From Streptococcus oralis (GTDB lineage: Bacteria; Bacillota; Bacilli; Lactobacillales; Streptococcaceae): 33,064 nucleotides of DNA. The position numbers and the translations under genes are program-made. Positions 8,071 through 17,837 of this stretch are shown here, piece after piece. Below the pieces are notes generated by a model that worked only from the letters and a program-made list of their open reading frames with translations, was not told where the DNA came from and made no database searches. Position 1 is the stretch's first letter, and each line of letters begins with the position of its first letter. The stretch is taken from contig NZ_JUOS01000147.1 of NCBI RefSeq assembly GCF_001075875.1, forward strand, positions 1-33,064, written 5' to 3'.

Positions 8071-8748
8071 TTAGTCTTCATGCTCTCCTAGGTAGAGGCG
8101 TCGTGCCTCTGGACTATTTGTGAGGATATCTATATAGGTTTCATAGTCATCAGGTAGAGGCTTTCCTAAAGAGATATCTTGTTCTGGATTTATATTTTTC
8201 CCATAAAGAAAGCAAAGATAGAGACGTTCGTTGAGTGTTGGAAATACTTCAATAGACATGTGTTCAGCCTGACCTACCCGATCCCAATCCTGTTCTTTGA
8301 TATCTGGTATGATATAAGCTTGGAAAAGTCCCATAAGTGGATTATCTTCTGGTTGTCCACTGTCCTTATCCGCCAGAACCAAAGAACAACGTCTACCAAA
8401 ACCAGCTACTTGGCGCTCCCTTCCCTTTACCGAAACAGTAATAGGATGCCCTCCAATATGGCTATAAATCCATTCTTTAGGCAGTTCATAATCTAACAGT
8501 GGGGTAACTTCTTTGACAATCGCTACAGGACTGTAGCGTAGAAACTGGCGAGTAACAGCCTTACAAAAGAGGATATCCTCCTCTTTCAAGGTCACTCCCT
8601 TCCAATTATTTTCCTCGTTAAAATGGTTGAAAAATACCAGATAGGGATCACGCACCATTTGTGCTAATACGTAAACGCCATTTCGCAAACTTATGGAAAT
8701 AACTTTCCCTGGTTTCCAGGGTGTTGCTCTTTTTTTCTTTTCCATCAT
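8071..8748 (-). CDS. Imm26-like (immunity 26/HocA family) protein
   Basis: The 225-aa soluble protein has no signal peptide or membrane segment. Its N-terminal half (WKPGKVISISLRNGVYVLAQ, then DPYLVFFNHF) resembles the Imm26/HocA fold, where a KPGD-like start leads into a small beta-barrel domain. Imm26 domains are named from toxin-immunity loci, but many family members are in core chromosomal sites with no toxin nearby. That is the case here, with no polymorphic toxin visible in the window. The C-terminal part (about 165-225) ends in a charged tail. GAGG lies seven bases before the first ATG. It follows polC by 37 bases and is probably co-transcribed. Function is unproven. Confidence 0.6.
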   Translation of the reverse strand: MMEKKKRATPWKPGKVISISLRNGVYVLAQMVRDPYLVFFNHFNEENNWKGVTLKEEDILFCKAVTRQFLRYSPVAIVKEVTPLLDYELPKEWIYSHIGGHPITVSVKGRERQVAGFGRRCSLVLADKDSGQPEDNPLMGLFQAYIIPDIKEQDWDRVGQAEHMSIEVFPTLNERLYLCFLYGKNINPEQDISLGKPLPDDYETYIDILTNSPEARRLYLGEHED

Positions 8749-8785
8749 GATACAACCTCAAACCTACACAAGACATTTCAAACTA

Positions 8786-11700
8786 TTAAAACAAATCATC
8801 AAACAAACTCAACTGGTTATCCTCTGGCATATTGCCCAGAATGCCCATTTCATCCATCTTTTCAACTAGGGTTGAGGAGAGTCCTCCACGCTTGCGTAAC
8901 TCCGTTTTAGAGAGGAATTCTCCCTCTTGACGAGCACGAACTAATTGCTTGGCAACGTTCTCGCCTAGCCCATCCATAGCGACAAACGGTGGGATGAGGG
9001 TGTCTCCATCGATGATAAATTCAGTCGCATCACTACGATAGAGGTCTAACTTGCCAAATTTAAAACCACGTTCCCACATCTCGTTGACAATTTCAAGCGT
9101 GGTGTAAAGGTCAATTTCTACATTAGAAGCTTCATTGTTCTTGCGTTTTTCAGCAATTTCTTGCATCTTGCGTTTAATGGCATCCAAGCCTGCCCCCATA
9201 GTTTTGATATCAAAGGCCTTGGCACGGATGGAGAAGTAAGCACAGTAATAATAAATCGGATGGTGAACCTTGAAGTAGGCCACGCGAAGGGCCATCATAA
9301 CGTAGGCTGCCGCATGGGCTTTAGGGAACATGTACTTGATTTTTCCACAAGATTCGATATACCACTCAGGCACATTATTGGCCTTCATGGCTTCTATATA
9401 ACCATTGCGCTCTTCTTCTGAGATTTTAAGCCACAAACCCTTACGCACTCGCTCCATGATTGTAAAGGCCATCTTTGGATCAAGACCGGCATGCATGAGG
9501 TAAACCATGATGTCATCCCGACATCCGATAACGGTTGAAAGATCCGCAATCCCTGCCTTAATCAAGTCTTGGGCATTTCCCAACCAAACGTCGGTACCGT
9601 GAGACAGACCAGAAAGCTGAAGCAACTCCGCAAAGGTCGTCGGATGGGTTTCGTCGACCATGCCTCGAACAAAGTTGGTTCCAAACTCTGGAATACCAAG
9701 CATACCAGTTGAGGTACCGATTTGTTCAGGTGTCACTCCTAGGATATCTGTACCTGAAAAGAGGGCCATGACCCCAGGATCATCCATCGGAATATCATTT
9801 GGATCAATGCCTGATAAGTCCTGAAGTTTCCGAATCATGGTCGGATCATCATGCCCTAGGACATCGAGCTTGAGGACGTTCTCATCGATATCGTGGAAAT
9901 TAAAGTGAGTAGTCTGCCATTCAGCGGTCACATCATCGGCAGGATATTGCACTGGAGTAAAGTCATAGACATCCATATAGTTAGGAATAACAACGATTCC
10001 CCCTGGGTGCTGACCGGTCGTCCGTTTGACACCGGCAGCTCCTTGGGCTAGGCGTTCTACTTCAGCCTCACGGTAGAACTTGCCATAGTCACGCTCGTAA
10101 CCCTTAACAAATCCATAGGCGGTCTTAGCAGCCACCGTTCCAACCGTTCCTGCACGGAAAGCATATTCTTCCCCAAAGATATCACGAACATCCAAGTGGG
10201 CGCTCGGTTGATCCTCACCAGAGAAGTTCAAATCGATATCGGGTACCTTGTCCCCATCAAAACCAAGGAAGGTCTCGAAAGGAATATCCTGGCCATTCTT
10301 GCTGAGCTTGTGACCACAGTTTGGACAGTCTTTATTGGGCATATCAAATCCTGAACCGTAAGAACCATCTGTGATAAACTCACTGTACTGACACTGACCA
10401 CAGACATAGTGAGGAGAAAGAGGATTAACCTCGGTGATCCCAATCATAGTCGCAACAAAACTGGATCCAACAGACCCACGAGAACCAACCAAGTAGCCTC
10501 GTTCGTTGGAACGGTGCACTAGCATTTGCGAAGCTAGATAAATCACGGCAAAACCATTCCCCAGGATAGAAGTCAATTCCTTTTCAATCCGTAGATCAAC
10601 GATATCTGGTAGTGGATTTCCATAGATTTCAAAGGCTTTCTTATAGGTTAGCTCAGCAACTGTTTCTTCGGCTTGGTCAATGAAAGGTGTATACAAGTCG
10701 CCTTTAACGACCTCAACAGGCTCAAAGATTTCTGCCAAGGCATTAGTATTTTCAATGACAATCTTACGAGCCAAATCTTCTCCTAGAAAGGCAAATTCAT
10801 CCAACATTTCATTGGTTGTTCTAAAATGCGCCTTGGGTAGTGGAGCTGGTTGGGCAGCTTCTCCATGACCGATCGTTCGGTTAATCATGGCTCCCTGACC
10901 TAGACTGCGGACGATGATTTCTCGATAAATTTCATCCTCAGGTTCTATATAGTGAACATTTCCTGTCGCAAGAACGGGCTTACCGAGACGGTCTCCGACC
11001 TCAATCAAGCTCTTGATAATGGTCTGAAGCTCCTCCATATCCTTAACCTGCTCTTTGGCAATCAGAGGTGCATAGATAGCCGGAGGCATGACCTCGATAA
11101 AATCATAGTATTTAGCTACTTCGACTGCCGCATCTACACCTTGTGACACGACTGCATCAAAGACTTCCCCTTCTGTACAAGCGGAGCCCAAGATTAAGCC
11201 TTCTCGATGGGCATCCAGTACCGTACGTGGAATTCGTGGTACTCCTTCAAAATACTGAGTATTTGAGAGAGAAACCAGCTTAAAGATATTTTTCAAGCCC
11301 ACTTGATTTTTCACATAAATGGTCGCATGCTTGACTCGAGCTTTTTTATAAGAATCTGGACTGATTAAATCAAGGTTTAATCGCGCCAAATCTGTCACAC
11401 CGTGTTTTTCTGCCACTTCCTTGATAAAGATAAAGAGCAAACGGCCAGTTGCTTCCGCATCGTAGTTGGCCATGTGATGGTGTTCTAGGGCAACACCAAA
11501 ACGTTTAGTCAAAGGCCCTAGACCGTGGCGCTTGTATTCAGGATAGAGATTTCTTGCGAATTCTAGCGTATCGATGACAGGCTGAGTGATTCTTGGCAAG
11601 CCATGACGTTCATAGTTGGCATTCATAAAGCCAACGTCAAAGCTTGCATTGTGGGCTACAAGAACGGTATCCTTACAAAATTCTTGGAATTCTTTCAGAA

Positions 11701-13180
11701 CTTGAATCAAGGGTTTGGCATTTTTCACATGCTCATCCGTAATTCCAGTCAATTCCGTAGTAAAGGCTGACAAGGGGTGCCCAGGATTGATAAATTCATC
11801 AAATTCAGCGATGATATTACCCTTATACATCTTGGAAGCTGCAACCTGAATCAAGTCATTATAGATAGCAGATAGACCAGTCGTTTCCACGTCGAAGACC
11901 ACATAAGTCGCTTCAGACAAATTCATCTCAACTTCGTTATAAACGATAGGAACACGGTCCTCAACGATATTGGCTTCCATACCATAGATAAGTTGGATAC
12001 CAGCTTTTTTGGCAGCCTTGTACCCATGAGGGAAGGACTGAACATTGCCATGGTCCGTGATAGCTACTGCTTTGTGACCCCATTTGGCAGCTGTCGCAAC
12101 GATTTCTTCGACCTCAGGCAAAGCATCCATGGTCGACATGTTGGTATGGGCATGAAACTCAACGCGACGCTCACCTTCTGGCATCAAGTCTTTCCGTTCA
12201 TAATGAACCACTTCCTGCACATCTTGCACATTCATGGTCAAATCTCGTGTGAAATTATTCATCTCAACATTCCCACGAACACGGAGCCATGAATTTTTCT
12301 TGATCATGTCAAACTTCTGAGCTTCTTCTTCATTTTTGACCCATTTTTGCATAGAGAAACTGGAAGTATAGTCCGTCATCTTGAAGTTAATCAAGACACG
12401 ACCCGTTCTAGTTACCTTATGCTCCACATCAAAGACAACTCCTTCAAAGACCAGACGATTTTCTTCGGTATTGACCTCAATCATAGGAGTAATCTCTGCC
12501 TTGTCTAGTTTTGGCTTGGCAGCTGCTTTCTTGGCTTGGAAATCAAAGACAGGCTTATCCTCAACTGGAGGAGGAGGAGCCATCTGTTCCAATTGTTCCA
12601 TAGCCCGAAGTGTTTCTTCATTGGCTGCTTGGATAATCATTTGATTTTCCGTTTGAAAGGCCACTTGCTCTTCCCTCGTGAGTTCTTCATTTTTTTCTAA
12701 AATGCAGGATAATTTAGGAAAGCCAAAAAGTTCCAGCTGTTTGCTAAGATTTGGCAGATGATTTTTTCTAAAATGCTCTGTATCTGCCGCCTCAGAAGCT
12801 TCAATGATTAACTGGTCATTTTCAAAGCGAACCTGAAAATTCTGATATATAGAACGAAAACCTTGACTAGCGCAAGGACCATCCGAAAAAGCCTCTCGAT
12901 AGTAGGCTTGTAAAAGTTCTCTAGAAAATTCCTGATTTCTTGTTTTTATCTCAAAACTAGCCTGATTTCCCGTTTTTGAGAATTCTTCTTTCAAGCCTCT
13001 TTTCAACTCTAGAAAAAGTTCAAAAGGCAAGATATTTTCAAAAACAAAATGAAACTCCCAAACTTTGCTTCGTTTATGAACAATGACTTGTTCTATTTCA
13101 GCCTGAGAGAAGGCCTCATGATTTCTCATTTCAGCGGGTATTCCCAACTGATTCATTAAAATTTCAAAAGTGGTTGACAT
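8786..13180 (-). CDS. polC: DNA polymerase III PolC (alpha subunit, Gram-positive replicase)
   Basis: PolC is the main replicative polymerase of low-GC Gram-positives and carries its own proofreading exonuclease. The protein is full length (1464 aa). Visible in order: N-terminal domain (1-200), OB fold (about 240-325), PHP domain starting [10 protein letters not shown] (340) with ITDHGN (374-379), and a DEDDh exonuclease inserted in the PHP domain (VVFDVETTG at 427, AHNASFD near 509, [10 protein letters not shown] near 569). These are followed by the polymerase core with GSRGSVGSS (899-907), a four-cysteine zinc site (Cys927, 930, 952, 955) and the catalytic PDIDLNFSG (Asp981, Asp983). The C-terminus QLSLFDDLF contains a beta-clamp binding motif. 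GAGGA precedes the ATG. Downstream genes on the same strand follow closely. Confidence 0.98.
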   Translation of the reverse strand: MSTTFEILMNQLGIPAEMRNHEAFSQAEIEQVIVHKRSKVWEFHFVFENILPFELFLELKRGLKEEFSKTGNQASFEIKTRNQEFSRELLQAYYREAFSDGPCASQGFRSIYQNFQVRFENDQLIIEASEAADTEHFRKNHLPNLSKQLELFGFPKLSCILEKNEELTREEQVAFQTENQMIIQAANEETLRAMEQLEQMAPPPPVEDKPVFDFQAKKAAAKPKLDKAEITPMIEVNTEENRLVFEGVVFDVEHKVTRTGRVLINFKMTDYTSSFSMQKWVKNEEEAQKFDMIKKNSWLRVRGNVEMNNFTRDLTMNVQDVQEVVHYERKDLMPEGERRVEFHAHTNMSTMDALPEVEEIVATAAKWGHKAVAITDHGNVQSFPHGYKAAKKAGIQLIYGMEANIVEDRVPIVYNEVEMNLSEATYVVFDVETTGLSAIYNDLIQVAASKMYKGNIIAEFDEFINPGHPLSAFTTELTGITDEHVKNAKPLIQVLKEFQEFCKDTVLVAHNASFDVGFMNANYERHGLPRITQPVIDTLEFARNLYPEYKRHGLGPLTKRFGVALEHHHMANYDAEATGRLLFIFIKEVAEKHGVTDLARLNLDLISPDSYKKARVKHATIYVKNQVGLKNIFKLVSLSNTQYFEGVPRIPRTVLDAHREGLILGSACTEGEVFDAVVSQGVDAAVEVAKYYDFIEVMPPAIYAPLIAKEQVKDMEELQTIIKSLIEVGDRLGKPVLATGNVHYIEPEDEIYREIIVRSLGQGAMINRTIGHGEAAQPAPLPKAHFRTTNEMLDEFAFLGEDLARKIVIENTNALAEIFEPVEVVKGDLYTPFIDQAEETVAELTYKKAFEIYGNPLPDIVDLRIEKELTSILGNGFAVIYLASQMLVHRSNERGYLVGSRGSVGSSFVATMIGITEVNPLSPHYVCGQCQYSEFITDGSYGSGFDMPNKDCPNCGHKLSKNGQDIPFETFLGFDGDKVPDIDLNFSGEDQPSAHLDVRDIFGEEYAFRAGTVGTVAAKTAYGFVKGYERDYGKFYREAEVERLAQGAAGVKRTTGQHPGGIVVIPNYMDVYDFTPVQYPADDVTAEWQTTHFNFHDIDENVLKLDVLGHDDPTMIRKLQDLSGIDPNDIPMDDPGVMALFSGTDILGVTPEQIGTSTGMLGIPEFGTNFVRGMVDETHPTTFAELLQLSGLSHGTDVWLGNAQDLIKAGIADLSTVIGCRDDIMVYLMHAGLDPKMAFTIMERVRKGLWLKISEEERNGYIEAMKANNVPEWYIESCGKIKYMFPKAHAAAYVMMALRVAYFKVHHPIYYYCAYFSIRAKAFDIKTMGAGLDAIKRKMQEIAEKRKNNEASNVEIDLYTTLEIVNEMWERGFKFGKLDLYRSDATEFIIDGDTLIPPFVAMDGLGENVAKQLVRARQEGEFLSKTELRKRGGLSSTLVEKMDEMGILGNMPEDNQLSLFDDLF

Positions 13181-13207
13181 CCATTTTCCTCACAATATAC
13201 TCCTTCT

Positions 13208-13216
13208 ATTTTACCA
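13208..13216 (-). promoter_or_regulatory. Possible extended -10 promoter of polC
   Basis: The minus strand reads TGG followed by TAAAAT (13208-13213), 27 bases before the polC start codon. No clear -35 is seen, so this is tentative. The fusA terminator lies just upstream, so polC needs its own promoter. Confidence 0.4.
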
Positions 13217-13250
13217 TATTTGAGGCACTTTTACCTATTTCTACCAAACA

Positions 13251-13280
13251 GAAAAAGAAGCCACAAAGTGACTTCTTTTA
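13251..13280 (-). terminator. Terminator of fusA
   Basis: On the minus strand AAGAAGTCAC pairs with GTGGCTTCTT, with one mismatch and a short loop, followed by TTTCTG. It lies 14 bases past the fusA stop and separates it from polC. Confidence 0.75.
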
Positions 13281-13293
13281 AAGTGACGGTGAA

Positions 13294-15375
13294 TTATTCT
13301 TCACCTTTGTTTTTCTTAATGATTTCTTCTTGTACTGACTTAGGTACATCTTCGTAGTGGTCAAATACCATCATAAATGTACCACGTCCTTGTGATGCAG
13401 AACGAAGAACTGTTGCGTAACCGAACATTTCAGCAAGTGGAACGTAAGCACGAACGATTTGGCTGTTACCGTGTGCTTCCATACCATCTACACGTCCACG
13501 ACGAGCAGTTACGTGACCCATAACATCACCAAGGTTTTCTTCTGGAACAGTGATTGTTACAAGCATCATTGGTTCAAGGATAGCTGGTTGTGCAGTCTTA
13601 GCAGCTTCTTTAAGTGCAAGAGATGCAGCGATCTTGAAGGCAGTTTCAGATGAGTCGACATCGTGGTATGAACCATCGTAAAGCTTAGCTTTAACGTCAA
13701 CCATTGGGTAACCCGCAAGAACACCGTTAGCCATAGATTCTACCAAACCTTTTTCAACCGCTGGGATAAATTCACGAGGAACCACACCACCGACGATTGC
13801 GTTTTCGAATTCGAATCCTTTTCCTTCTTCGTTTGGAGTAAATTCAATCCATACATCACCGAACTGACCTTTACCACCAGACTGACGTTTGAAGAATCCA
13901 CGTGCTTGAGTAGAAGCGCGGAATGTTTCACGGTAAGATACTTGAGGAGCACCTACGTTCGCTTCAACTTTGAACTCACGACGCATACGGTCAACAAGGA
14001 CGTCAAGGTGAAGCTCACCCATACCAGAGATAACTGTTTCACCAGTTTCAACGTTAGTTTCAACGCGGAATGTTGGATCTTCTTCAGCCAATTTTTGAAG
14101 GGCGATACCCATCTTATCTTGGTCTGCTTTAGATTTAGGCTCAACCATCAATTGGATAACTGGTTCTGGAACGTTGATTGACTCAAGGATGATTTTAGCT
14201 TTTTCATCTGTCAATGAGTCACCAGTTGTAGTGTCTTTCAAACCAACGGCAGCAGCGATATCACCTGAGTAAACAGTGTCAATTTCTTGACGGCTGTTAG
14301 CGTGCATTTGAAGGATACGTCCGATACGTTCACGTTTACCTTTAGAAGTGTTCAATACGTAAGAACCTGATTGAAGAACACCTGAGTAAACACGGAAGAA
14401 TGTCAAACGACCTACGAATGGGTCAGTCATGATCTTGAAGGCAAGAGCTGCAAATGGCTCTTCATCAGATGCTGGACGAGTTTCTTCTTCATCTGTATCT
14501 GGGTTGATACCTTTGATCGCTGGGATGTCAAGTGGGCTTGGAAGGTAGTCGATAACCGCATCAAGCATCAATTGAACACCTTTGTTCTTGAAGGCAGAAC
14601 CACACAATACTGGGAAGAATTCAACGTTGATAGTCGCTTTACGGATACCAGCTTTCAATTCTTCGTTAGTGATTTCTTCACCTTCGAGGTATTTCATCAT
14701 CAATTCTTCATCAGTTTCAGCAACTGCTTCGATCAATTTTTCACGGTACTCTTGAGCTTGGTCAAGGTATTCAGCTGGAATGTCTTCTTCAAGGATATCT
14801 GTACCAAGGTCATTAGTATAGATTTCAGCTTTCATCTTGATCAAATCGATGATACCACGGAAGTCATCTTCAGCACCGATTGGCAATTGAATTGGGTGTG
14901 CATTTGCTTGAAGACGATCGTGAAGTGTGCTTACTGAGTAAAGGAAGTCAGCACCGATTTTATCCATTTTGTTGGCAAATACGATACGTGGAACTCCGTA
15001 CTCAGTTGCTTGACGCCAAACTGTTTCAGTTTGAGGCTCAACACCTGATTGTGAGTCAAGAACTGTAACCGCACCGTCCAATACACGAAGAGAACGTTGT
15101 ACTTCGATTGTGAAGTCCACGTGTCCTGGTGTGTCGATGATGTTTACGCGGTGGTTGTTCCATTGAGCTGTTGTCGCAGCAGATGTGATAGTGATACCAC
15201 GCTCTTGCTCTTGCTCCATCCAGTCCATTTGTGACGCACCTTCGTGAGTTTCACCGATTTTGTGGATTTTACCAGTGTAGTAAAGGATACGCTCAGTTGT
15301 AGTTGTTTTACCAGCATCGACGTGAGCCATGATACCGATATTACGAGTTTTTTCAAGTGAAAATTCGCGTGCCAT
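13294..15375 (-). CDS. fusA: Translation elongation factor G
   Basis: EF-G is the GTPase that drives tRNA and mRNA translocation on the ribosome. From the ATG at 15375 (GGAG 11 bases upstream) the product is 693 aa, the usual length. The GTPase motifs are intact: AHVDAGKT (17-24), RGITIT (59-64), DTPGH (81-85) and NKMD (135-138). Domains II to V follow, with the conserved GMGELHLDV and the domain V stretch [20 protein letters not shown]. The longer frame from 15471 cannot be used because the promoter lies between 15375 and that codon. Unlike a simple str operon, a terminator hairpin and a separate promoter divide it from rpsG. Confidence 0.98.
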   Translation of the reverse strand: MAREFSLEKTRNIGIMAHVDAGKTTTTERILYYTGKIHKIGETHEGASQMDWMEQEQERGITITSAATTAQWNNHRVNIIDTPGHVDFTIEVQRSLRVLDGAVTVLDSQSGVEPQTETVWRQATEYGVPRIVFANKMDKIGADFLYSVSTLHDRLQANAHPIQLPIGAEDDFRGIIDLIKMKAEIYTNDLGTDILEEDIPAEYLDQAQEYREKLIEAVAETDEELMMKYLEGEEITNEELKAGIRKATINVEFFPVLCGSAFKNKGVQLMLDAVIDYLPSPLDIPAIKGINPDTDEEETRPASDEEPFAALAFKIMTDPFVGRLTFFRVYSGVLQSGSYVLNTSKGKRERIGRILQMHANSRQEIDTVYSGDIAAAVGLKDTTTGDSLTDEKAKIILESINVPEPVIQLMVEPKSKADQDKMGIALQKLAEEDPTFRVETNVETGETVISGMGELHLDVLVDRMRREFKVEANVGAPQVSYRETFRASTQARGFFKRQSGGKGQFGDVWIEFTPNEEGKGFEFENAIVGGVVPREFIPAVEKGLVESMANGVLAGYPMVDVKAKLYDGSYHDVDSSETAFKIAASLALKEAAKTAQPAILEPMMLVTITVPEENLGDVMGHVTARRGRVDGMEAHGNSQIVRAYVPLAEMFGYATVLRSASQGRGTFMMVFDHYEDVPKSVQEEIIKKNKGEE

Positions 15376-15411
15376 GAGGTTTGTTTCTCCTATATTTTTT
15401 ATTTCTATTCT

Positions 15412-15420
15412 ATTATAACA
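15412..15420 (-). promoter_or_regulatory. fusA promoter (extended -10)
   Basis: The minus strand reads TGT then TATAAT (15412-15417), an extended -10, with no strong -35. The start point would be near 15405, about 30 bases before the fusA ATG. Confidence 0.65.
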
Positions 15421-15425
15421 TGATT

Positions 15426-15457
15426 TAATAAAAACGGATAGGCAGGACCTACCCGTT
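15426..15457 (-). terminator. Terminator between rpsG and fusA
   Basis: On the minus strand AACGGGTAGG pairs with CCTATCCGTT across a 5-base loop with one G-T wobble, followed by TTTATTAAA. It would end the rpsL-rpsG transcript just upstream of the fusA promoter. Confidence 0.75.
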
Positions 15458-15651
15458 CTCAATGTTTTCATGTTATTGTTGGTTTCAACTTGCGGAATGG
15501 TAAGTTGAGTTGTACTCGAGCTAAAGTTAATTAGCCGATTTGAGCCGGAACGGGATGCTGTGTGAAAAAGATAAACTTCCTTGTATTCGTCGAATACTGC
15601 GTCAGTTTCCTATTTTCACTTTGCATCCTTGCCGTTCCTAGCATCATGATT

Positions 15652-16122
15652 TTACCAACGGAAGTGTGCGAAGGCACGGTTAGCTTCAGCCATACGGTGA
15701 GTGTCTTCACGTTTCTTAACAGCTGCACCAGTGTTGTTAGCAGCATCCAAGATTTCTTTTGCAAGACGGTCTTGCATTGTGTGTTCACCACGAAGGCGAG
15801 CGATTGTTACCAACCAACGAAGTCCAAGTGTTGTACGACGTTCTGGACGAACTTCAACTGGGACTTGGTAGTTAGAACCACCAACACGACGTGCACGTAC
15901 TTCAAGTACAGGCATGATGTTTTCCATAGCTGTTTCAAATACTTCAAGTGCATCGTTACCAGTAACTTCTTTGATTTGTTCAAAAGCACCGTAAACGATT
16001 GAAGCAGCTGTACCACGTTTACCGTCAAGCATAACGCGGTTGATAAGACGAGTAACTAATTGTGAATTGTAAAGCGGATCTGGCAATACGTCACGTTTTG
16101 GAGCTCTATTTTTACGACTCAT
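15652..16122 (-). CDS. rpsG: 30S ribosomal protein S7
   Basis: S7 binds the 3' major domain of 16S rRNA and starts assembly of the small-subunit head. The 156-aa protein is the standard bacterial length and carries the family signature ([21 protein letters not shown] at residues 15-35) and the C-terminal [22 protein letters not shown] is upstream of the ATG. It follows rpsL by 19 bases in the same transcript. About 275 bases without a gene separate it from fusA, containing the terminator and the fusA promoter. Confidence 0.98.
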   Translation of the reverse strand: MSRKNRAPKRDVLPDPLYNSQLVTRLINRVMLDGKRGTAASIVYGAFEQIKEVTGNDALEVFETAMENIMPVLEVRARRVGGSNYQVPVEVRPERRTTLGLRWLVTIARLRGEHTMQDRLAKEILDAANNTGAAVKKREDTHRMAEANRAFAHFRW

Positions 16123-16141
16123 TTCTCTTTATCCCCTTTCC

Positions 16142-16558
16142 TTATGCTTTTTTCGGACGTTTAGTACCGTATTTAGAACGGCCTTGTTTACGATCGTTAA
16201 CACCTGCAGTATCAAGTGCACCACGGACGATATGGTAACGTACCCCTGGAAGGTCTTTTACACGACCACCGCGAAGAAGCACCACACTGTGCTCTTGCAA
16301 GTTGTGTCCGATACCTGGGATGTAGGCAGTAACTTCGATAAGGTTGCTCAAACGTACACGAGCAAATTTACGAAGGGCAGAGTTAGGTTTTTTAGGTGTC
16401 ATAGTTCCAACACGAGTTGCAACACCACGTTTTTGTGGTGAAGAAACGTTTGTTTGAACTTTTTTATGACTGTTGTAACCAACGTTCAAAGCTGGTGATT
16501 TAGATTTTTCTACTTTTGATTTACGCGGTTTGCGAACCAATTGGTTAATTGTAGGCAT
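16142..16558 (-). CDS. rpsL: 30S ribosomal protein S12
   Basis: S12 sits at the decoding centre of the small subunit. The 138-aa product begins [10 protein letters not shown] and ends [10 protein letters not shown]; pneumococcal S12, as I recall it, is one residue shorter at the C-terminus. The decoding loop [11 protein letters not shown] has lysines at 56 and 57, and [13 protein letters not shown] keeps Lys101, so the residues commonly altered in streptomycin resistance are wild type. AGGAG lies seven bases upstream of the ATG. It is the first gene of the rpsL-rpsG transcript, with a strong promoter and a leader of about 130 bases. Confidence 0.98.
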   Translation of the reverse strand: MPTINQLVRKPRKSKVEKSKSPALNVGYNSHKKVQTNVSSPQKRGVATRVGTMTPKKPNSALRKFARVRLSNLIEVTAYIPGIGHNLQEHSVVLLRGGRVKDLPGVRYHIVRGALDTAGVNDRKQGRSKYGTKRPKKA

Positions 16559-16590
16559 CTACATTCTCCTGTGTTTTTTTTATTTTTGGT

Positions 16591-16618
16591 GATGATACAC
16601 TTGGTGACAGCTATCATC
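16591..16618 (-). promoter_or_regulatory. Hairpin in the rpsL leader
   Basis: GATGATA (16591-16597) pairs perfectly with TATCATC (16612-16618) across 14 bases, close upstream of the rpsL ribosome site. A second possible stem further 5' pairs GTGTAC with GTACAC. A leader role in controlling S12 synthesis is possible but unproven. Confidence 0.4.
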
Positions 16619-16695
16619 TGTGTGTACTTTTGCAACATTTGTCAGCACGTCCCTGTACACTCTTGAGAGACCAAAAGTAAAAAGTACCGTCTATT

Positions 16696-16725
16696 ATTGT
16701 ACCACGTTTTTTCTATTTTTGTCAA
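16696..16725 (-). promoter_or_regulatory. Promoter of rpsL-rpsG
   Basis: TTGACA (16720-16725) and TACAAT (16696-16701) on the minus strand are separated by 18 bases, close to the sigma-A consensus. Transcription would start near 16690, leaving a leader of about 130 bases. Confidence 0.85.
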
Positions 16726-16784
16726 TATATTTCTACTTATTTTTTGACTTCTTTGCTCTTAAATTTAGTTGAAAACGCTCGCCT

Positions 16785-16816
16785 ACCAGATAGACTCTTC
16801 AACCGACCACATAGAC
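16785..16816 (+). promoter_or_regulatory. Tandem direct repeats, candidate LytTR operator
   Basis: ACCAGATAGAC (16785-16795) and ACCACATAGAC (16806-16816) match at 10 of 11 positions and start exactly 21 bases apart, the two-turn spacing used by LytTR-domain regulators. They end 8 bases before the -35 of the LytTR gene, a good place for autoactivation. Confidence 0.55.
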
Positions 16817-16824
16817 AAAGCTTC

Positions 16825-16853
16825 TTGTAATTGTCAACAAAATGGTGTTTAAT
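16825..16853 (+). promoter_or_regulatory. Promoter of the LytTR-DUF3021 pair
   Basis: TTGTAA (16825-16830) and TTTAAT (16848-16853) are spaced 17 bases. The start point near 16860 lies downstream of the alternative ATG at 16842, so translation from 16902 is favoured. Confidence 0.5.
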
Positions 16854-16901
16854 AGATTTGTAAGTAAGAGATCTCTATTACAACTTTACAAAGGAGAAAA
16901 T

Positions 16902-17342
16902 ATGAAAGTTAGACTTGACATTGATCAACAATACGCCGAAGAACAAACCATCATAGAAGCACCATCTTTGTCCCCTAGAGTTCAAAAAGTTCAAGACTTT
17001 GTTCAATCACTGGATCAAAACGAAACTCTTAAAGGAAAATTCCAAGACCAGGTCTACTTGATTCAGATTAGTAAGATTCAACGTATATATATTGAAAATC
17101 GCAAAGTCTTAGCTGAAACGGATAGCCAAACCTACGCGCTCGACATTCGTCTTTACCAAGCAAGTGAAATTCTACCTGCTTCCTTTATCCAAATTTCCCA
17201 ATCGGAAATTGTCAACATCGATGCTATTAGTCATCTAAAACTAACCTCTAACGGCTTGATTGAAATCTATCTAAAAAATGACAGTTTCACCTACTCATCT
17301 CGCCGTTACCTCAAAGCTATTAAGGAGAAATTAGAACTATGA
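16902..17342 (+). CDS. LytTR-domain transcriptional regulator
   Basis: The product is 146 aa from the ATG at 16902, which has AAGGAG six bases upstream. It has no receiver domain. About 45 residues of N-terminal region lead into a LytTR DNA-binding domain (about 50-145) with the typical YLIQISKIQRIYIENRKV, ASFIQISQSEIVNID and SRRYLKAIKEKL elements. Stand-alone LytTR proteins followed by a small membrane protein form LytTR regulatory systems such as HdrRM and BrsRM of Streptococcus mutans, where the membrane partner holds the regulator inactive and the regulator activates its own promoter. The downstream DUF3021 gene overlaps by 4 bases, fitting that arrangement. Targets are unknown; competence, bacteriocin or stress genes are possible. 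Confidence 0.88.
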   Translation: MKVRLDIDQQYAEEQTIIEAPSLSPRVQKVQDFVQSLDQNETLKGKFQDQVYLIQISKIQRIYIENRKVLAETDSQTYALDIRLYQASEILPASFIQISQSEIVNIDAISHLKLTSNGLIEIYLKNDSFTYSSRRYLKAIKEKLEL

Positions 17343-17797
17343 AAAAACAAATTTTCCACGATGCCACAACTGGTGTCCTCATCGGCCTCATCCTATCTAT
17401 TATCTTTTCTTTTATCTATTCACCAAGCAACTATGCACCACTTAGCCCCAACTCTTTGATTGGCCAATTCATGATCCAACAACAGGTACATGGCGCTCTA
17501 GTTTTGCTCTACTGTTCTATCATCTGGGCAGCTATCGGAGTCCTCTTTAGTTTTGGTAGCCGTCTCTTTGCCAAAGACTGGAGCCTTCTTCGTGCTACTG
17601 TCACTCACTTCTTCCTCATGCTATTAGGTTTTGTTCCTCTAGCAATTCTGGCAGGTTGGTTCCCACTTCGCTGGACTTCCCTTCTCCAACTTGTACCAGA
17701 ATTTGCAATCGTCTACCTCATCATCTGGACTATTCTTTATAAAAGAGAATCAAAGAAGGTTGCCCACATCAACCAACTATTGGCTCAGAAAAAATAA
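17339..17797 (+). CDS. DUF3021 family membrane protein, probable partner of the LytTR regulator
   Basis: The 152-aa protein has four predicted membrane segments (about residues 10-30, 52-75, 88-110 and 118-137) with short loops and a basic C-terminal tail, matching the DUF3021 layout. Its ATG overlaps the TGA of the LytTR gene (ATGA), so the two are translationally coupled. In characterised LytTR regulatory systems the co-encoded membrane protein inhibits the regulator, and I infer the same role here. It ends at a terminator shared with the convergent mutS. Confidence 0.85.
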   Translation: MKKQIFHDATTGVLIGLILSIIFSFIYSPSNYAPLSPNSLIGQFMIQQQVHGALVLLYCSIIWAAIGVLFSFGSRLFAKDWSLLRATVTHFFLMLLGFVPLAILAGWFPLRWTSLLQLVPEFAIVYLIIWTILYKRESKKVAHINQLLAQKK

Positions 17798-17805
17798 TAC
17801 AACAG

Positions 17806-17834
17806 AAACCCACTCAGTCTTTTGAGTGGGTTTT
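17806..17834. terminator. Bidirectional terminator between the DUF3021 gene and mutS
   Basis: AAACCCACTCA (17806-17816) pairs perfectly with TGAGTGGGTTT (17823-17833) across 6 bases, with T-rich sequence on both exits. The two flanking genes converge on it. Confidence 0.85.
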
Positions 17835-17837
17835 GAC

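Noticed and set aside
8179..8496. 105-codon plus-strand frame opposite the Imm26-like gene
   Set aside because: No promoter or ribosome site; the minus-strand gene has better signals and family similarity.
14572..14937. 121-codon plus-strand frame inside fusA
   Set aside because: It is antisense to an intact, highly conserved gene, has no ribosome site and shows composition expected of a shadow frame.
13294..15471. EF-G with a 32-residue N-terminal extension
   Set aside because: The extension would be encoded by the terminator and promoter region; the conserved start is at 15375.
15562..16002. 146-codon plus-strand frame across rpsG
   Set aside because: Antisense to rpsG with Cys/Phe/Thr-rich composition typical of reversed ribosomal protein codons.
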